Source of the DNA: an archaeon
Lineage (GTDB): Archaea > Thermoproteota > Nitrososphaeria > Nitrososphaerales > UBA183
Reading direction: 5' to 3'
DNA length: 64,000 nucleotides
Assembly: GCA_021828185.1 (NCBI GenBank)
Contig: JAKASI010000003.1
Coordinates: 186,001 to 250,000, forward strand
In this document: one piece after another, positions 42,435 to 51,546 of the stretch
Numbering within the stretch: the first letter of the stretch is position 1
Layout: the number at the start of each line of letters is the position of its first letter
Position numbers and translations under genes: made by a program
The notes under the pieces: model-generated
Seen by the model: the letters and a program-made list of their open reading frames with translations, nothing else
The model's database searches: none
Told to the model about the DNA's origin: nothing

Positions 42435-43787
42435 ATGCGCATGGCTCTTTTTTCGCGCAGCCGCTCCCGCGGGCCTAGAAGCCCGGAGCCGTCGGCCGAA
42501 TCGACGGCTTTTGTCCGCACGGCCCCGCGCGTCTCCGTGGAGGGCGGGTTCCGGCCGTTTCGAGCAAACCGCACGCTGCTTGTCCTCTCGATCTATCAGC
42601 TCCTCTCCAACAACCGGTCCAGCCTCTTCACGGTCTACTTCGTCCTCTTCGTGGTGGACAGGGAAGGCGCAACTGTGTCTGCGGGCCTGGCGGCATTCTC
42701 CGCAGCCTATGTGGTCTCCAGCCTCGTCGGCCCGGTGGCGGGGCGGCTTTCGGACAGGCTCGGCCGGAGGCGGCCGCTGATAATCTTCGCCGAAGCAGGG
42801 TCCCTGCCATTCTTCGTGCTGATTCCCCTTGTGCCCGGCTTCCTTCTGGTCGCTTTGTTCTTCGTGCTTGCGGAGACAATACTCTCTTTCGGCTCTACCG
42901 CGCTTCAGGCCTTCGTCGCTGACATAACGGCGGAAAAGGAGAGAGGGAGGAGCTACGGCCTCCTGAGCGCGATGGGGTCGGCAGGCGCCGTGGCCGGGAC
43001 CCTGGCGGCAGGGGTCGTAGCTGAGATCTTCGGATTGGAGGCCGTCTTCTACATGGTCGGGTTCCTGATGGCCGGGACCATCCTGCTAGTGGTGTTCGCC
43101 GTGCCGGAGGCGAAGCTCCCCGCGGCCGCCGGAAAGAAGCCCCTGCGAGAAATGAAGGGTCTCGCTGTGTTCTCGGTCGCGACGTCGATGCGCACGCTTG
43201 GGACAGGGGCGGTGACGGCGTTCTTCGGGGCATATGCCGCGATTCTGGGCGCGAACAACTTCGAGGTGAGCCTGGTGGCGATCGCGGGGCTCGGCACTAC
43301 GGCGCTGGTTGCGACGCGCCTCGGAAGAACCGTGGACAGCGTCGGCGAGGTCCTGGGCTACATCTACGGGACGGTCACGGTCCTGGCCGCCCTCCTCGTC
43401 TACGCACTGTCCTCGGCCTGGATAGAGCTCATCCCGGCCAGAATAGTCTACGCGGGCGGCTTCGCTCTCCTCAGCCCCGCGATGCTGAGTTGGGTCACGA
43501 AGGCGGCGCCGGGAAACAGGAGGGCGGAGTACCTTGGCTTCTTTTCGCTGATCAACTCCACGCTCTGGAGCTTCGGCCCGATTCCGGGAGGCGCAGTGGA
43601 AGCATACTACGGACCGCTGGGGCTCTTCGGCTTCGCCCTGGCGATGACGCTGGTGTCGCTGGCCATGGTCTATGCCCTTTACTTCAGGGGCGCGGTCGCA
43701 GGACAGGTCCCGAAGGGGGTCCAGCCTGATTTTTCCACAGGGGCCGGCCCGGCATTGCAGGTCTTCACGAGTCACCTGCCACGTTAG
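42435..43787 (+). CDS. Major facilitator superfamily transporter
   Basis: The 450-residue transporter has 12 predicted helices and the MFS motif A GRLSDRLGRRRPLIIFAEAG between helices 2 and 3, with a weaker repeat at RLGRTVDSVGEV in the second half. The N-terminal 40 residues are a basic hydrophilic extension. The group resembles drug/sugar exporters, but no substrate can be given. It is 21 bases after the GNAT gene, same strand, so a three-gene run with the permease is likely. Confidence 0.88.
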   Translation: MRMALFSRSRSRGPRSPEPSAESTAFVRTAPRVSVEGGFRPFRANRTLLVLSIYQLLSNNRSSLFTVYFVLFVVDREGATVSAGLAAFSAAYVVSSLVGPVAGRLSDRLGRRRPLIIFAEAGSLPFFVLIPLVPGFLLVALFFVLAETILSFGSTALQAFVADITAEKERGRSYGLLSAMGSAGAVAGTLAAGVVAEIFGLEAVFYMVGFLMAGTILLVVFAVPEAKLPAAAGKKPLREMKGLAVFSVATSMRTLGTGAVTAFFGAYAAILGANNFEVSLVAIAGLGTTALVATRLGRTVDSVGEVLGYIYGTVTVLAALLVYALSSAWIELIPARIVYAGGFALLSPAMLSWVTKAAPGNRRAEYLGFFSLINSTLWSFGPIPGGAVEAYYGPLGLFGFALAMTLVSLAMVYALYFRGAVAGQVPKGVQPDFSTGAGPALQVFTSHLPR

Positions 43788-43947
43788 AGTTCCAGCGCGT
43801 CGACGGGCCGGGTCTGTCGGAACCGCCCGCCTCTCCCTGCGGTCCCGCGGGTCGCGCCGGCCACCTTCACAAGGACACAAGGGTCGACCCTGACGACTCG
43901 GACCGAGTCGAACTACGGCCATGGCGGCCCACCATGCCCTTACCAGA

Positions 43948-44732
43948 TCAGGTCGTGGCCTCGTAGAGACTCTCGGAAAGGAGTCTGCCGTCGTAGGCGA
44001 AGTCCCGGGTGCGGAGCGCCTCGAAATACGCCGGGTGGACGGACCAGTCGAGGCTCGTGCCGTGCATCGGATGAATCATCCTGGACCCCAGTCGCTCCAG
44101 TCTGGGAAGGACCATCACGGGCTTCTCGCTCGCGAAGAGCCCTGACTCCCTGTACCGCTAGATCATGATTTCGACGCCCTGGGGGTCGTTGGTGACAGGG
44201 TTGCCGTCGACGTAGTTGATGAAGAGGTCGGCCGGGAAGAGCACGTTTTGGGTCTCCTCGAAGGCCATCATGCTGTCCCAGTGGTGAACGTAGGAGGTCA
44301 TGACGAATCGCAGCTTCTTCTCTCCCAGCGACAGCCGGTCTCCCTCCCAGACGGGGATGTGCGGCTTGGGGAGTTCGAACCACCCCGTGAGCCCGATTCG
44401 GGAGCTGAGGCGGCTGCAGACCAGCTTGGCGTTGGGGTATCTGAAGAACTCCATCCCTCCCCATTCGTCGCTCTCGAAGTGGCACAGCACGACGTACTCC
44501 AGCTCCTCCGGTCGGACGGCCTCAAGAAGCCTCTTCTCCACCGCATTGAACATCCAGGCGGGCCCTGTATGGATGAGGGCAGATTTCCTGTCCTTGGTCA
44601 GAAACTGGTTGGATGCGAGGTTGATGGGTTCGCAATAGCCGGAGATCTGTAGATGCCGTCCTGGACCTCGTCGACTCTGACGTCGCTCTCCTTTATGCTC
44701 GGGTAGGACGTGGAGACCGGAGGCTCATCCAT
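43948..44732 (-). pseudogene. Flavodiiron-like (ODP) metallo-beta-lactamase gene with a frameshift and an in-frame TAG
   Basis: From ATG 44732 the frame reads SIKESDVRVDEVQDGIY, shifts near 44652 to YCEPINLASNQFLTKDRKSA, and continues VVLCHFESDEWGGMEFFRYP (the metal-binding H-x-E-x-D-E of ODP-type domains), MTSYVHHWDSMMAFEETQNV and FPADLFINYVDGN. It then meets TAG (44158-44160) and resumes RYRESGLFASEKPVMVLPRL and IHPMHGTSLD. One indel and one stop separate an otherwise complete metallo-beta-lactamase-fold domain. Confidence 0.78.
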
Positions 44733-44995
44733 CGGTTTCACCGTCCCACCCTCGCGAGACAGGCGTGTGCTCCTCGGAATCCTGTTGGCCTGCTCAACCG
44801 CCGGCGAAAGGACCTGTGGATGGCACCTCTGTTCTGACCGGCGTAGATTGACGTGGACGGCGTCAGATAGCCACCCGCGTCATTTGTTCCTTTTTCTGAC
44901 TTGGGCGTATTTACCAAGATGAACCTCCTAGAGACCTGCTGGCAGTGGACCGAGTTCGTTGCGCCCTCTCGGGGCCCTCAGATTCGCGTAAGCTG
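44733..44995. other. Intergenic stretch with no supportable gene
   Basis: This 263-base interval between the metallo-beta-lactamase remnant and the permease remnant contains only short frames of arbitrary composition and one AT-rich patch near 44910. I see no structured RNA or repeat in it. Confidence 0.4.
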
Positions 44996-45280
44996 CTATG
45001 GTTTTGCCGTGTCTGTGGAGCCCAGCTGACGAATCGACGCAACACCGGCAGAAGGAGGCGAAGCTAGGCCACCTCCGCGACCAGACTGTCGGGAGATCAG
45101 AGAGAGGGCCGAGCTGGTGGTGTAAATCCCTATGACCGCGGAGAGGAACACAAGCACCGATGCCGAACCGAAGGGGAGGTCATTAGAGAACGTCCCGATT
45201 CCGACCGCAGAAAAGAAGAGCGAAAAGAGCAAAGACAGGACCCAGATTCGGAGAATCAAGCCGACTACGCCCTTGAGGTC
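44996..45280 (-). pseudogene. C-terminal remnant of an ABC-3 type metal permease
   Basis: The frame reads DLKGVVGLILRIWVLSLLFS, then SAVGIGTFSNDLPFGSASVL, and ends with a hydrophilic tail. The V-G-I-G-T-F-S-N-D-L-P-F-G-S segment matches the last helices of ZnuB/TroC-type permeases (S/D-x-P-x-G/S-x-x-I-V). A stop codon sits directly before the first visible codon, at the edge of the group II intron fragment. The front 200 residues are missing. Confidence 0.6.
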
Positions 45281-45760
45281 CTAGGCTCGGGGTGGTCCGA
45301 CGCGCGTCCGCGAGAGCTCATTTCCGGGCGAGTTTCCGGCCCCCTGATAATAACCAGAATGGACTACGAATCTAGTGCCCAAAACAATGGGCGACCGCTC
45401 TCCTCCGTTGGCCTTCGGAATGTACTTCCTCAGGACGGGGGAGGGTCCGTAGGTTCGTTGCTTCAGCTCTGTCCGCAATTCTTCGACAAACTTGGCCCTA
45501 GCGGATGGTTCGCGCAGGGCAATCCCGCACATCCCATCCACGCCTGAGGTTCTTGAGCCAGCGTTGTCTAGGACTGCTTTCAGAGCCTGATTGAGCCACT
45601 CTCTTTTCCAGAGTAGCGGGTAGAGGTTGTGGAATTGCTTGTTCTTCCGTCTTGTTGCTGTAATTGCGAGTCCACTCTGGATGTTGAGAACGGCTCTGCC
45701 TTCGTCCTTGCGGACTACTGGACTCGGGGATTGCTCTCCGAGCTTATTGTTTGAGTCCAT
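45281..45760 (-). pseudogene. Truncated group II intron-encoded reverse transcriptase
   Basis: The product begins at ATG 45760 after a strong AAAGGAGGTGAG ribosome-binding site. It has the RT-0 and RT-1 region of bacterial-type intron proteins: NLYPLLWKREWLNQALKAVL, NAGSRTSGVDGM, then TYGPSPVLRKYIPKANG. After this conserved block the sequence becomes non-homologous and stops. The catalytic YADD region, maturase and endonuclease domains are absent, so the protein is non-functional. Confidence 0.85.
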
Positions 45761-46434
45761 TCTCTCACCTCCTTTTTTTGGTTTCGTTACGTGGACTGAA
45801 TCCATCTGTTGCACAGTTCGGACTTCGGATTTCGGGCTAGAGTCCTTCCCCACAGGTCGGTAATTAGCCGACGTTCCGGGTACTATGACTCCTCGGAGCC
45901 AAGCCAGCCATATCAGGCGTAGCTGCCCTAGCGTCCCGTCCATCGACGGTGCAGGCTGGGTTGGGTCTCACGTTCTGCAAGGGGCACTTTTTCGGATGGA
46001 TTTAGGCACCCACCAGTTGTCGGGAGAGCCTCGGCACGCAGGCCGATTCTCGCCTTCCTACAGACGGGGATTTGTCACGCCGCGAATACACAAACGGCGT
46101 GGTGGTTCTCCATGTCGCGCGCGCCTCGTCCTATCCTAGTGTCCTCGCGCGACGCGTCGCCTACCTGTTGTGGGTTCCTTATCGTTGCCATGTCCGTCCT
46201 CAGGTCGCCGACTCGGACGACTAGGCTTCGTCCTTATTGGCTGTCTATGTCCGGGGCTAGCCCCATGCCGGTCTCTGCTCAGAGCCCGACACGCCGGACG
46301 GCTTTCACCTTCGGGAGTCCTGACCTCGCGGTCGAGGACGCCCAGCCCTACCTACTGCCTTCGCAGTCCTTTGGGCATTGTTCCTTGCAGCGGGCCTTTT
46401 ACTACTTCTCAGTAGCTCAGGCTTTCGTGACGCG
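45281..46434 (-). mobile_element. 5' part of a group II intron
   Basis: The intron begins near 46434 with GCGCG (compare the GUGYG consensus) directly after codon ATTCAG of the methyltransferase gene. About 670 bases of structured 5' region (domains I-III) precede the intron-encoded protein. The 3' part (rest of the reverse transcriptase, domains V-VI) is missing, and the element ends in the permease remnant. It is a deletion derivative that has fused two formerly separate gene regions. It is of bacterial class and unusual in this archaeal context. Confidence 0.75.
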
Positions 46435-46995
46435 CTGAATCCGCGACGCCATCGGTTCCGGAGCGGCCATCGTGCCCTGGGCCTCCTCCGAGGTCGAGAA
46501 GACGACCATCTTGCCTCCCGGGGCGAGCGTTCGCGCGACCTCCTTGAACGCCTTCACCGGATTTTGAGGGAATCCCAATACTTCTGTCATGGCAGCACGG
46601 GCGAATGTCGAGTCTCCAAAGGGGAGCGAGTCGGCAGCAGACTCTCTGACTTCGAGCCTCCCCTCCCTGATCGCCTTTGCGTTCGCCCTCCTCGTAAGCT
46701 GTACCACCTCCGGACTGTTATCTACACCTGCGGCTGTGCACCCGGCCTTCAGGACATCGTGCAACAGCGCCCCGCCGCCGCACCCAACTTCCATGAACCT
46801 GTCATCCGGGGTGAGAGCGAGCTCCTCCAGGATGGCACCGAAGTTGGGTCTGTGGTGGGTCGGGTCGCGGTAGCCTCTCCGAGCCTCCGCCCCCGTCGGT
46901 CGCCTGGCCGTCCTGTCGGTCAGCAAATCCCCGAAGTTGGAGGGAGACAGGGCGCCGATGAGGCGGGCGACCAGTTGATCAGCGAACCAGCCCAA
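46417..46995 (-). pseudogene. SAM-dependent methyltransferase truncated by the group II intron
   Basis: The frame has an N-terminal region with ALTPDDRFMEVGCGGGALLH (motif I), KAGCTAAGVDNSPEVV, PFGDSTFARAAMTEVLGF and ARTLAPGGKMVVFSTSEE. It ends abruptly at PEPMASRIQ where the intron starts, then RVTKA and a stop. Relatives continue about 40 residues (ESFF or YFYT-like). The TTG at 46995 overlaps the end of the upstream SRPBCC gene. The core fold is present, so residual activity is conceivable. Confidence 0.75.
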
Positions 46996-47336
46996 CGGCT
47001 CCCCGACACCGACCAGAAATGGTGACTCGGCCGCTGCACTCTGCCGTCACCTGAGTCCCTTGTGCCAAGGGCCGGAATCCAAAATCAATCTTGGTGTCAG
47101 ACTGCTCCCATCCGTGATAGCTGATGGCGAAGGCGACCTGCTCCCATTTTCTCCACGCGGTCACGTGCCCCCATCTCTCTGCCTCCCTGTGAGATCACTC
47201 CGCCGGCTCTAGGTTCGAATTCCATTCCAAGCCGATGTAGGGCAGCAACGAGCTCGTCAGTGAATGCTTGGAAGGCTACCTTCTGTCTCATCGGCGTCTT
47301 GGTCTTGACTAGGATCTCCGCCTTTCGGCCGCTCAA
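46979..47336 (-). pseudogene. SRPBCC gene with one frameshift
   Basis: The first frame from TTG 47336 reads KAEILVKTKTPMRQKVAFQA, then VAALHRLGMEFEPRAGGVIS. At a G5 run (C5 at 47168-47172 on the plus strand) one base too many shifts the frame to VTAWRKWEQVAFAISYHGWE, QSDTKIDFGFRPLAQGTQVT. With one G removed, one clean SRPBCC domain results. The defect could be real or a homopolymer error. It overlaps the methyltransferase gene by 17 bases. Confidence 0.68.
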
Positions 47337-47427
47337 TGCTTGTCAGGTCCAGGTCTAGTTAACCGTAGTCGTGACCGCCGATGAATTTCTCGCTACGCAT
47401 GGTGCCTGTGCATCCGCGGGGACAGAC

Positions 47428-48408
47428 TCATCCGAGCTTCAGTAGCCTGGCGGCATTTCCACCCAGGATGGCCGCTTCCCCGTCGCCGTCGATCTGCAGC
47501 CCCTCCACCCGTTGGACGCACTTCTCCAGGTCCCCAATCTGGTGCGGGTAGTCGCTCCCCATCACCATCTTCTCCGGCCCCCAGAAGGCCAAGGACGACT
47601 TGAGGACGTCGGCATCGTAGCAGACGGTGTCGAGCCATATCCGCCTGAAGTACTCCGAGGGGGGCCTGGGGATGCGCACCCTGGTCTCCGGGTAGGCCCT
47701 GTAGGCTGCCTCTATCCTCCCGCGCAGGTAGGGGAAGACCCCTCCGGTGTGCGTCGCCACCAGCTTGAACCCCGGGAGCCGCTCCAGGACCCCGCTGAAG
47801 ACCAGCCTCAGGAAGGCGAGGCTGGTGTCCACCCCGAAGCCCATGATGGGGACGAGCCGGTAGTCTTCCATCCCCACGGTGTTGACGGGTGAAGTCGGAT
47901 GGATGAAGATGGGGACGTCGAGTTTGACCGCCGTCTCGTACACCTTCATGAACCGATCGTCATCGATCGGTGACCCCGCGGCGTTGGAGAAGATCATGGC
48001 TCCGCGTAGGCCCCGGTCTTTCACCGCCCTCTCGAGCTCCTCCGCCGCGGCCTGCGGGTCCTGCATTGGGAGCGTAGCGAGGGCGGCGAACTTGTCCGGG
48101 AGCCGCTCCATGATGTCGCCGTAGGCGTCGTTGGTCAGCCTTGCCAGCCTGGTGCCCAGGTCTGGTTCCTCCCGGTCGACCCCCGGGGTGGTGAGCGTGA
48201 TCACCTGCATGTCGACCCCGCATTTCGTCATCGCCCCGACCCGGTCGTCGAGGTTGACGTGGCCGCCTACCACCACGTTGTAGTCCCCGGCGTACTTCAG
48301 GAGGACTTCTCCCCGTGGGCCGGTCTCCAGAGTAGCGTGGCCCCGGGAGTTTTTCAGCCCGTCGAGGTACGCCTTGGGGTAAAAGTGGCTGTGGAAGTCA
48401 ATGATCAG
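47428..48408 (-). CDS. ACMSD-like metal-dependent amidohydrolase, probable CTG start
   Basis: The 326-residue TIM-barrel decarboxylase or hydrolase has DFHSHFYPKAYLD (H6-x-H8, first zinc motif), FIHPTSPVNT, ATHTGGVFPYLRGRIEAAYR and the late GSDYPHQIGD with a catalytic Asp. Homology starts at LIIDFHSHF. No ATG, GTG or TTG precedes it, but CTG 48408 lies about 30 bases from TTCTTATACC, a good TATA box, so a leaderless CTG start is likely. The next internal start, GTG 48276, would lose the zinc motif. Confidence 0.85.
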   Translation of the reverse strand: MIIDFHSHFYPKAYLDGLKNSRGHATLETGPRGEVLLKYAGDYNVVVGGHVNLDDRVGAMTKCGVDMQVITLTTPGVDREEPDLGTRLARLTNDAYGDIMERLPDKFAALATLPMQDPQAAAEELERAVKDRGLRGAMIFSNAAGSPIDDDRFMKVYETAVKLDVPIFIHPTSPVNTVGMEDYRLVPIMGFGVDTSLAFLRLVFSGVLERLPGFKLVATHTGGVFPYLRGRIEAAYRAYPETRVRIPRPPSEYFRRIWLDTVCYDADVLKSSLAFWGPEKMVMGSDYPHQIGDLEKCVQRVEGLQIDGDGEAAILGGNAARLLKLG

Positions 48409-48487
48409 GCGGGTTCGAAAGTTGAGAGGCCCGGCTCGGTATAAGAATTCACTGCTCCCCGGCCGAGGAGGTCCTCATACTGCGTTC

Positions 48488-49237
48488 TCACAGCAGCTTC
48501 AGAGTCAGCTGGACCGCGAAAGCCCACATCAGCACCCCGAACCCGACCTTGACCCATTCGGTGCGAGTCCTCACCATGAACCTGGCGCCAATGGTCCCTC
48601 CGATGGCAACTGCGAGGAGCGTGGGCAAGATCAGGCCGTAGTCCAGGTGTCCGAACGCGGAGTGGCCCAGGACCCCGAACAGGGAGGAGAAGATCACGAC
48701 GAAACCAGCGGTCCCCGCCGACTGCTTTGTGGGTACCCCGTATGCAAAGATGAGGAAGGGGACGATGAGGATCCCTCCCCCGACCCCGAGAAGGCCTGAC
48801 AGGACCCCGACTCCGAGGCTGAAGAGCACTACGATTACGTAGGTTGATGACGTGGGGGTTCTCTCTCCGGTCTCGGCTTTTGCCGCGTTCTCCCAGTGCG
48901 TGTAGACCATCCGGCCACCCGCGCCGACCAGGAACACCACGAAGAGCCACAGGAGGAGGCGCGAATCAACGAAGTTGCTCCACGCCCCGCCGAAGAAGGA
49001 ACCCACCACGATTCCTGGGATGAAGGCGGAAGCGAGCCTGAGGCTGACGAGCTTCTCGCGGTAGTAGACGATGGTCGCAAACAGGGCCGTCACCAGATTG
49101 AGCACCAGAGAAGTCGAAGTGGAGATGAGAGTCGCGTATCCGAGCAGGAAGAGCGTCGGAGTGTAGACGGAGCCTCCCCCCTGTCCGAACATCGAGAAGA
49201 CCACGGAGATGAGGAAGGCCGACACCACCGCGGCCAC
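48488..49237 (-). CDS. TauE/SafE family sulfite/organosulfonate-type exporter
   Basis: The 249-residue membrane protein has eight hydrophobic helices and two TauE repeats (SMFGQGGGSVYTPTLFLLGY and VGVLSGLLGVGGGILIVPFL, the diagnostic G-x-G-G-G-x-x-x-x-P). Family members export sulfite or sulfur compounds. It begins 26 bases downstream of FmdE, same strand, and likely forms one operon with it. Confidence 0.88.
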   Translation of the reverse strand: MAAVVSAFLISVVFSMFGQGGGSVYTPTLFLLGYATLISTSTSLVLNLVTALFATIVYYREKLVSLRLASAFIPGIVVGSFFGGAWSNFVDSRLLLWLFVVFLVGAGGRMVYTHWENAAKAETGERTPTSSTYVIVVLFSLGVGVLSGLLGVGGGILIVPFLIFAYGVPTKQSAGTAGFVVIFSSLFGVLGHSAFGHLDYGLILPTLLAVAIGGTIGARFMVRTRTEWVKVGFGVLMWAFAVQLTLKLL

Positions 49238-49262
49238 GAGGAAGTCCGTACGTCCCGCGCCT

Positions 49263-49898
49263 CTACTGGATGCCTTTCAGGGGGTCGAGGCGGGACTCGG
49301 CGTATCCTGAGCAGGGAATGCAGAGGGTCTTCCCGTCCACTGACCGTGCGTACCGTTCGAAGACATACTCTCCGCAACGGGTGCACTTCACTTTGGCAAA
49401 GGACCCCCTGGGCCTGCCGAAAGCGAAGTCCTGCAGCCGCTCAACCTTGAACATCTGCTCCTCCGTCGCCCCGAGCACGGCTTCCACAGCCCTCTGCGTC
49501 ACCCCGACGGGGATGTCGGAAGGCTCGACCCCCCGCTTCCTATAGGAGAAGAACTCCTGCTTTCCGAGCTCGTCCTGGAAGTCTGAGCGGAGGTAGACTC
49601 GCACAGCCCGCTTGCCTGGAGCGAAGAGGACCATTGCCATCTTCCCGTAGCCAAGCCTCTCCATCATCAGTTTGCCATAGGTACACCCCGTGGCCGACAT
49701 CACTCCGTCGGCCATGCACGTCTGCGGGTGTCCCACCCCGATCTCAACCAGGGCGAAGACCCCGTGGTCTTTGGCGCGCCCGACTCCAAGCTCCCGCATG
49801 GCCGCCAGGCCCATCCTGTACCCGATGGGCATGAAGGGACAGCGGTGCCCGTGGAACTCCCACGTCCAGTCGGGCAGAATGACGTCAGTTGCGATCAT
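49263..49898 (-). CDS. FmdE-like protein with C-terminal zinc finger
   Basis: The 211-residue protein has the FmdE domain: WEF-HGHRCPFMPIGYRMG (Cys/His metal site), GVGHPQTCMADGVMSATGCTYGK, and a C-terminal CTRCGEYVFERYARSVDGKTLCIPC zinc finger. In methanogens FmdE is linked to formylmethanofuran dehydrogenase. Here no fwd genes are near, and a stand-alone molybdenum/tungsten- or Fe-S-related role is more likely. It is first of a two-gene unit with TauE and divergent from arsR. Confidence 0.87.
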   Translation of the reverse strand: MIATDVILPDWTWEFHGHRCPFMPIGYRMGLAAMRELGVGRAKDHGVFALVEIGVGHPQTCMADGVMSATGCTYGKLMMERLGYGKMAMVLFAPGKRAVRVYLRSDFQDELGKQEFFSYRKRGVEPSDIPVGVTQRAVEAVLGATEEQMFKVERLQDFAFGRPRGSFAKVKCTRCGEYVFERYARSVDGKTLCIPCSGYAESRLDPLKGIQ

Positions 49899-49952
49899 GG
49901 GTCAAGTCCAAAACGGCGACCCGGAACCTGGCTATTTATCGCAGGAAGACGG

Positions 49953-49991
49953 TTCTCAGTCCTGAGAATCACTTATGATATATTAATATAT
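49953..49991. promoter_or_regulatory. Two palindromes between fmdE-like gene and arsR
   Basis: TTCTCAG-TC-CTGAGAA (49953-49968) is a perfect 7-base-arm palindrome. ATATATTAATATAT (49978-49991) is a perfect 14-base palindrome that also supplies the TATA box for arsR. The second ends 10 bases before the arsR start, in the position of an ArsR operator. The first lies between it and the fmdE start and may be a site for another regulator or a second ArsR dimer. Confidence 0.6.
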
Positions 49992-50001
49992 GTGAATTCG
50001 T

Positions 50002-50388
50002 TTGCCATACACCGTGAAGCGCCGGAGCTCCTCGTTACAGCGGCTCATAGAACTCAACATCTGCCAGCCTTCGGACATCAGGCAGGCGAGGGCAGAAGCG
50101 GAGAGGCTCTCCGCCCCGGACTTCTCTGCAAAGCTGCGGCGGGCTGAGAAGCTGGTCGGAGCCATCGGGGACTCGAACAGGATGAAGATCCTGTTGCTCC
50201 TGTCAAAGCGTGAGATGTGCGTCTGCGAGCTGGAGTCGGCGCTGGGGCTGCCGCAGCCAACGGTGTCCCATCACCTAGGGCTCCTAGAGCAGGCCGACCT
50301 GCTCAGGAGGAGCAAGAAGGGGAGGTTTGTCTTCTACGAAGTTCTCGACTCCCCTGTGCTGGACCTTCTCAAGAACCTGACGTCCTAG
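50002..50388 (+). CDS. arsR: ArsR arsenic-responsive repressor
   Basis: The 128-residue repressor has a winged helix ([20 protein letters not shown], recognition helix with [17 protein letters not shown] and a [11 protein letters not shown] wing). The C73-V-C75 pair in EMCVCELES is the arsenite-binding Cys motif of ArsR helix alpha-3. TTG 50002 follows a strong palindromic operator. It heads the cluster arsR-ACR3-arsC, which it should repress until arsenite binds. Confidence 0.92.
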   Translation: MPYTVKRRSSSLQRLIELNICQPSDIRQARAEAERLSAPDFSAKLRRAEKLVGAIGDSNRMKILLLLSKREMCVCELESALGLPQPTVSHHLGLLEQADLLRRSKKGRFVFYEVLDSPVLDLLKNLTS

Positions 50389-50426
50389 GAAGGTGGCGAC
50401 CCTCGACAGCCAGACCCAGAGGCCGC

Positions 50427-51533
50427 CTGTCCTTTCTTAACAGGTTCCTCACTCTGTGGATATTCCTGGCCATGGCGGTCGGGGTCTCTGCCGGCTACGC
50501 CTTCCCCGACCTCGCGAACCTGCTGAACTCGCTGAGCGTCGGTACCACGTCGATCCCGATAGCCATCGGTCTGATCTGGATGATGTACCCTCCGCTTGCC
50601 CGGGTCAGATACGAAGACCTGAGGAAGATCGTGCATGAAAGCGGCTCCAAGACGATGCTCTCCGCGTCGCTTGTCCTGAACTGGCTGGTGGGACCTCTGC
50701 TCATGTTCGCACTCGCCTGGGTCTTCCTGGCTGGCTACCCCGAGCTGAGGAACGGGCTGATCGTCATCGGACTCGCCAGGTGCATCGCCATGGTGATCGT
50801 GTGGAACGGCCTCGCCGAGGGGGACAGCGAGTGGGCCGCAATCCTCGTGGCACTCAACTCCGTCTTCCAAATCGTCTTCTACAGCGTCCTGGCTTACTTC
50901 TACGTCACGGTTGCCAGCTCCTGGATTGCGGGACAGGGCACCGTCGTGAACATCTCGCTTCTGGCCGTAGCTCAGTCGGTCGCAATCTACCTGGGCATCC
51001 CGTTCTTCGGGGGCATGGCCACGAGGTTCTACTTCCTGAGGCGGAAGGGCAGGGATTGGTATGAGAAGACACTGATCCCCAGGCTTGCTCCGACATCTCT
51101 CGTGGCCCTGCTCTTCACCATCATCGTCATGTTCTCACTCAAGGGAGCGGTAATCGTGAGCATCCCGTATGATGTCTTCCTGGTCGCGGTCCCGCTCCTC
51201 GTCTACTTCGTCACCATGTTCTTTGTATCCTTCGCCCTGGGGGCGTACTCGAAGCTGGACTATCCGAGGACGACCACGCTCGCGTTCACCGCAGCCAGCA
51301 ACAACTTCGAGCTCGCGATTGCTGTCGCGGTTTCGGTCTTCGGTCTCGCATCCGCAGAAGCCTTCGCCACCGTGATCGGACCCCTGATCGAGGTACCCGT
51401 GATGATCAGCCTCGTGAACGTCGCCTTCTGGTTGCAGAAGAGGTACTTCCGCATGGCCATCCCCCGCGAGAAGGTGGTTCCATTCGGCGCAGGCGGGGCT
51501 CTTGAAAGGAGAGCAGGACCGGAGATCAGCTGA
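50427..51533 (+). CDS. acr3: ACR3-type arsenite efflux permease
   Basis: The 368-residue efflux pump has ten hydrophobic helices, [18 protein letters not shown] (the conserved Cys and Asn-Gly of ACR3) and [13 protein letters not shown] near the C-terminus. It expels arsenite by the proton-motive force. No ATG/GTG/TTG precedes the conserved [10 protein letters not shown] in this frame. GTG 50393 lies upstream in another frame ([12 protein letters not shown]), so either CTG 50427 is used or one base is missing near 50426. The coupling to arsR (4 bases after its stop) supports the GTG plus frameshift view. Confidence 0.86.
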   Translation: MSFLNRFLTLWIFLAMAVGVSAGYAFPDLANLLNSLSVGTTSIPIAIGLIWMMYPPLARVRYEDLRKIVHESGSKTMLSASLVLNWLVGPLLMFALAWVFLAGYPELRNGLIVIGLARCIAMVIVWNGLAEGDSEWAAILVALNSVFQIVFYSVLAYFYVTVASSWIAGQGTVVNISLLAVAQSVAIYLGIPFFGGMATRFYFLRRKGRDWYEKTLIPRLAPTSLVALLFTIIVMFSLKGAVIVSIPYDVFLVAVPLLVYFVTMFFVSFALGAYSKLDYPRTTTLAFTAASNNFELAIAVAVSVFGLASAEAFATVIGPLIEVPVMISLVNVAFWLQKRYFRMAIPREKVVPFGAGGALERRAGPEIS

Positions 51534-51546
51534 GCGGGGGACGCCC

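Noticed and set aside
43086..43922. A long minus-strand frame (278 codons) opposite the MFS gene
   Set aside because: Arg/Gly/Pro-rich shadow composition; the plus strand encodes a clear 12-helix transporter.
25442..44160. Pyrrolysine decoding of the in-frame TAG codons
   Set aside because: No pyl genes or methylamine methyltransferase are seen in the window, TAG is used as a plain stop elsewhere, and three of the six stops are TGA.
20239..44732. Genome-wide reassignment of TGA or TAG to Trp
   Set aside because: Both codons are used as normal terminators in many intact genes here (for example the aldolase and ArsR-type gene end in TGA, SnoaL and RNase H-like in TAG), and TGG is abundant in intact genes.
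45885..46438. Plus-strand frames inside the group II intron
   Set aside because: They lie opposite the structured 5' intron RNA and translate to Pro/Arg/Ser-rich text without a family pattern.
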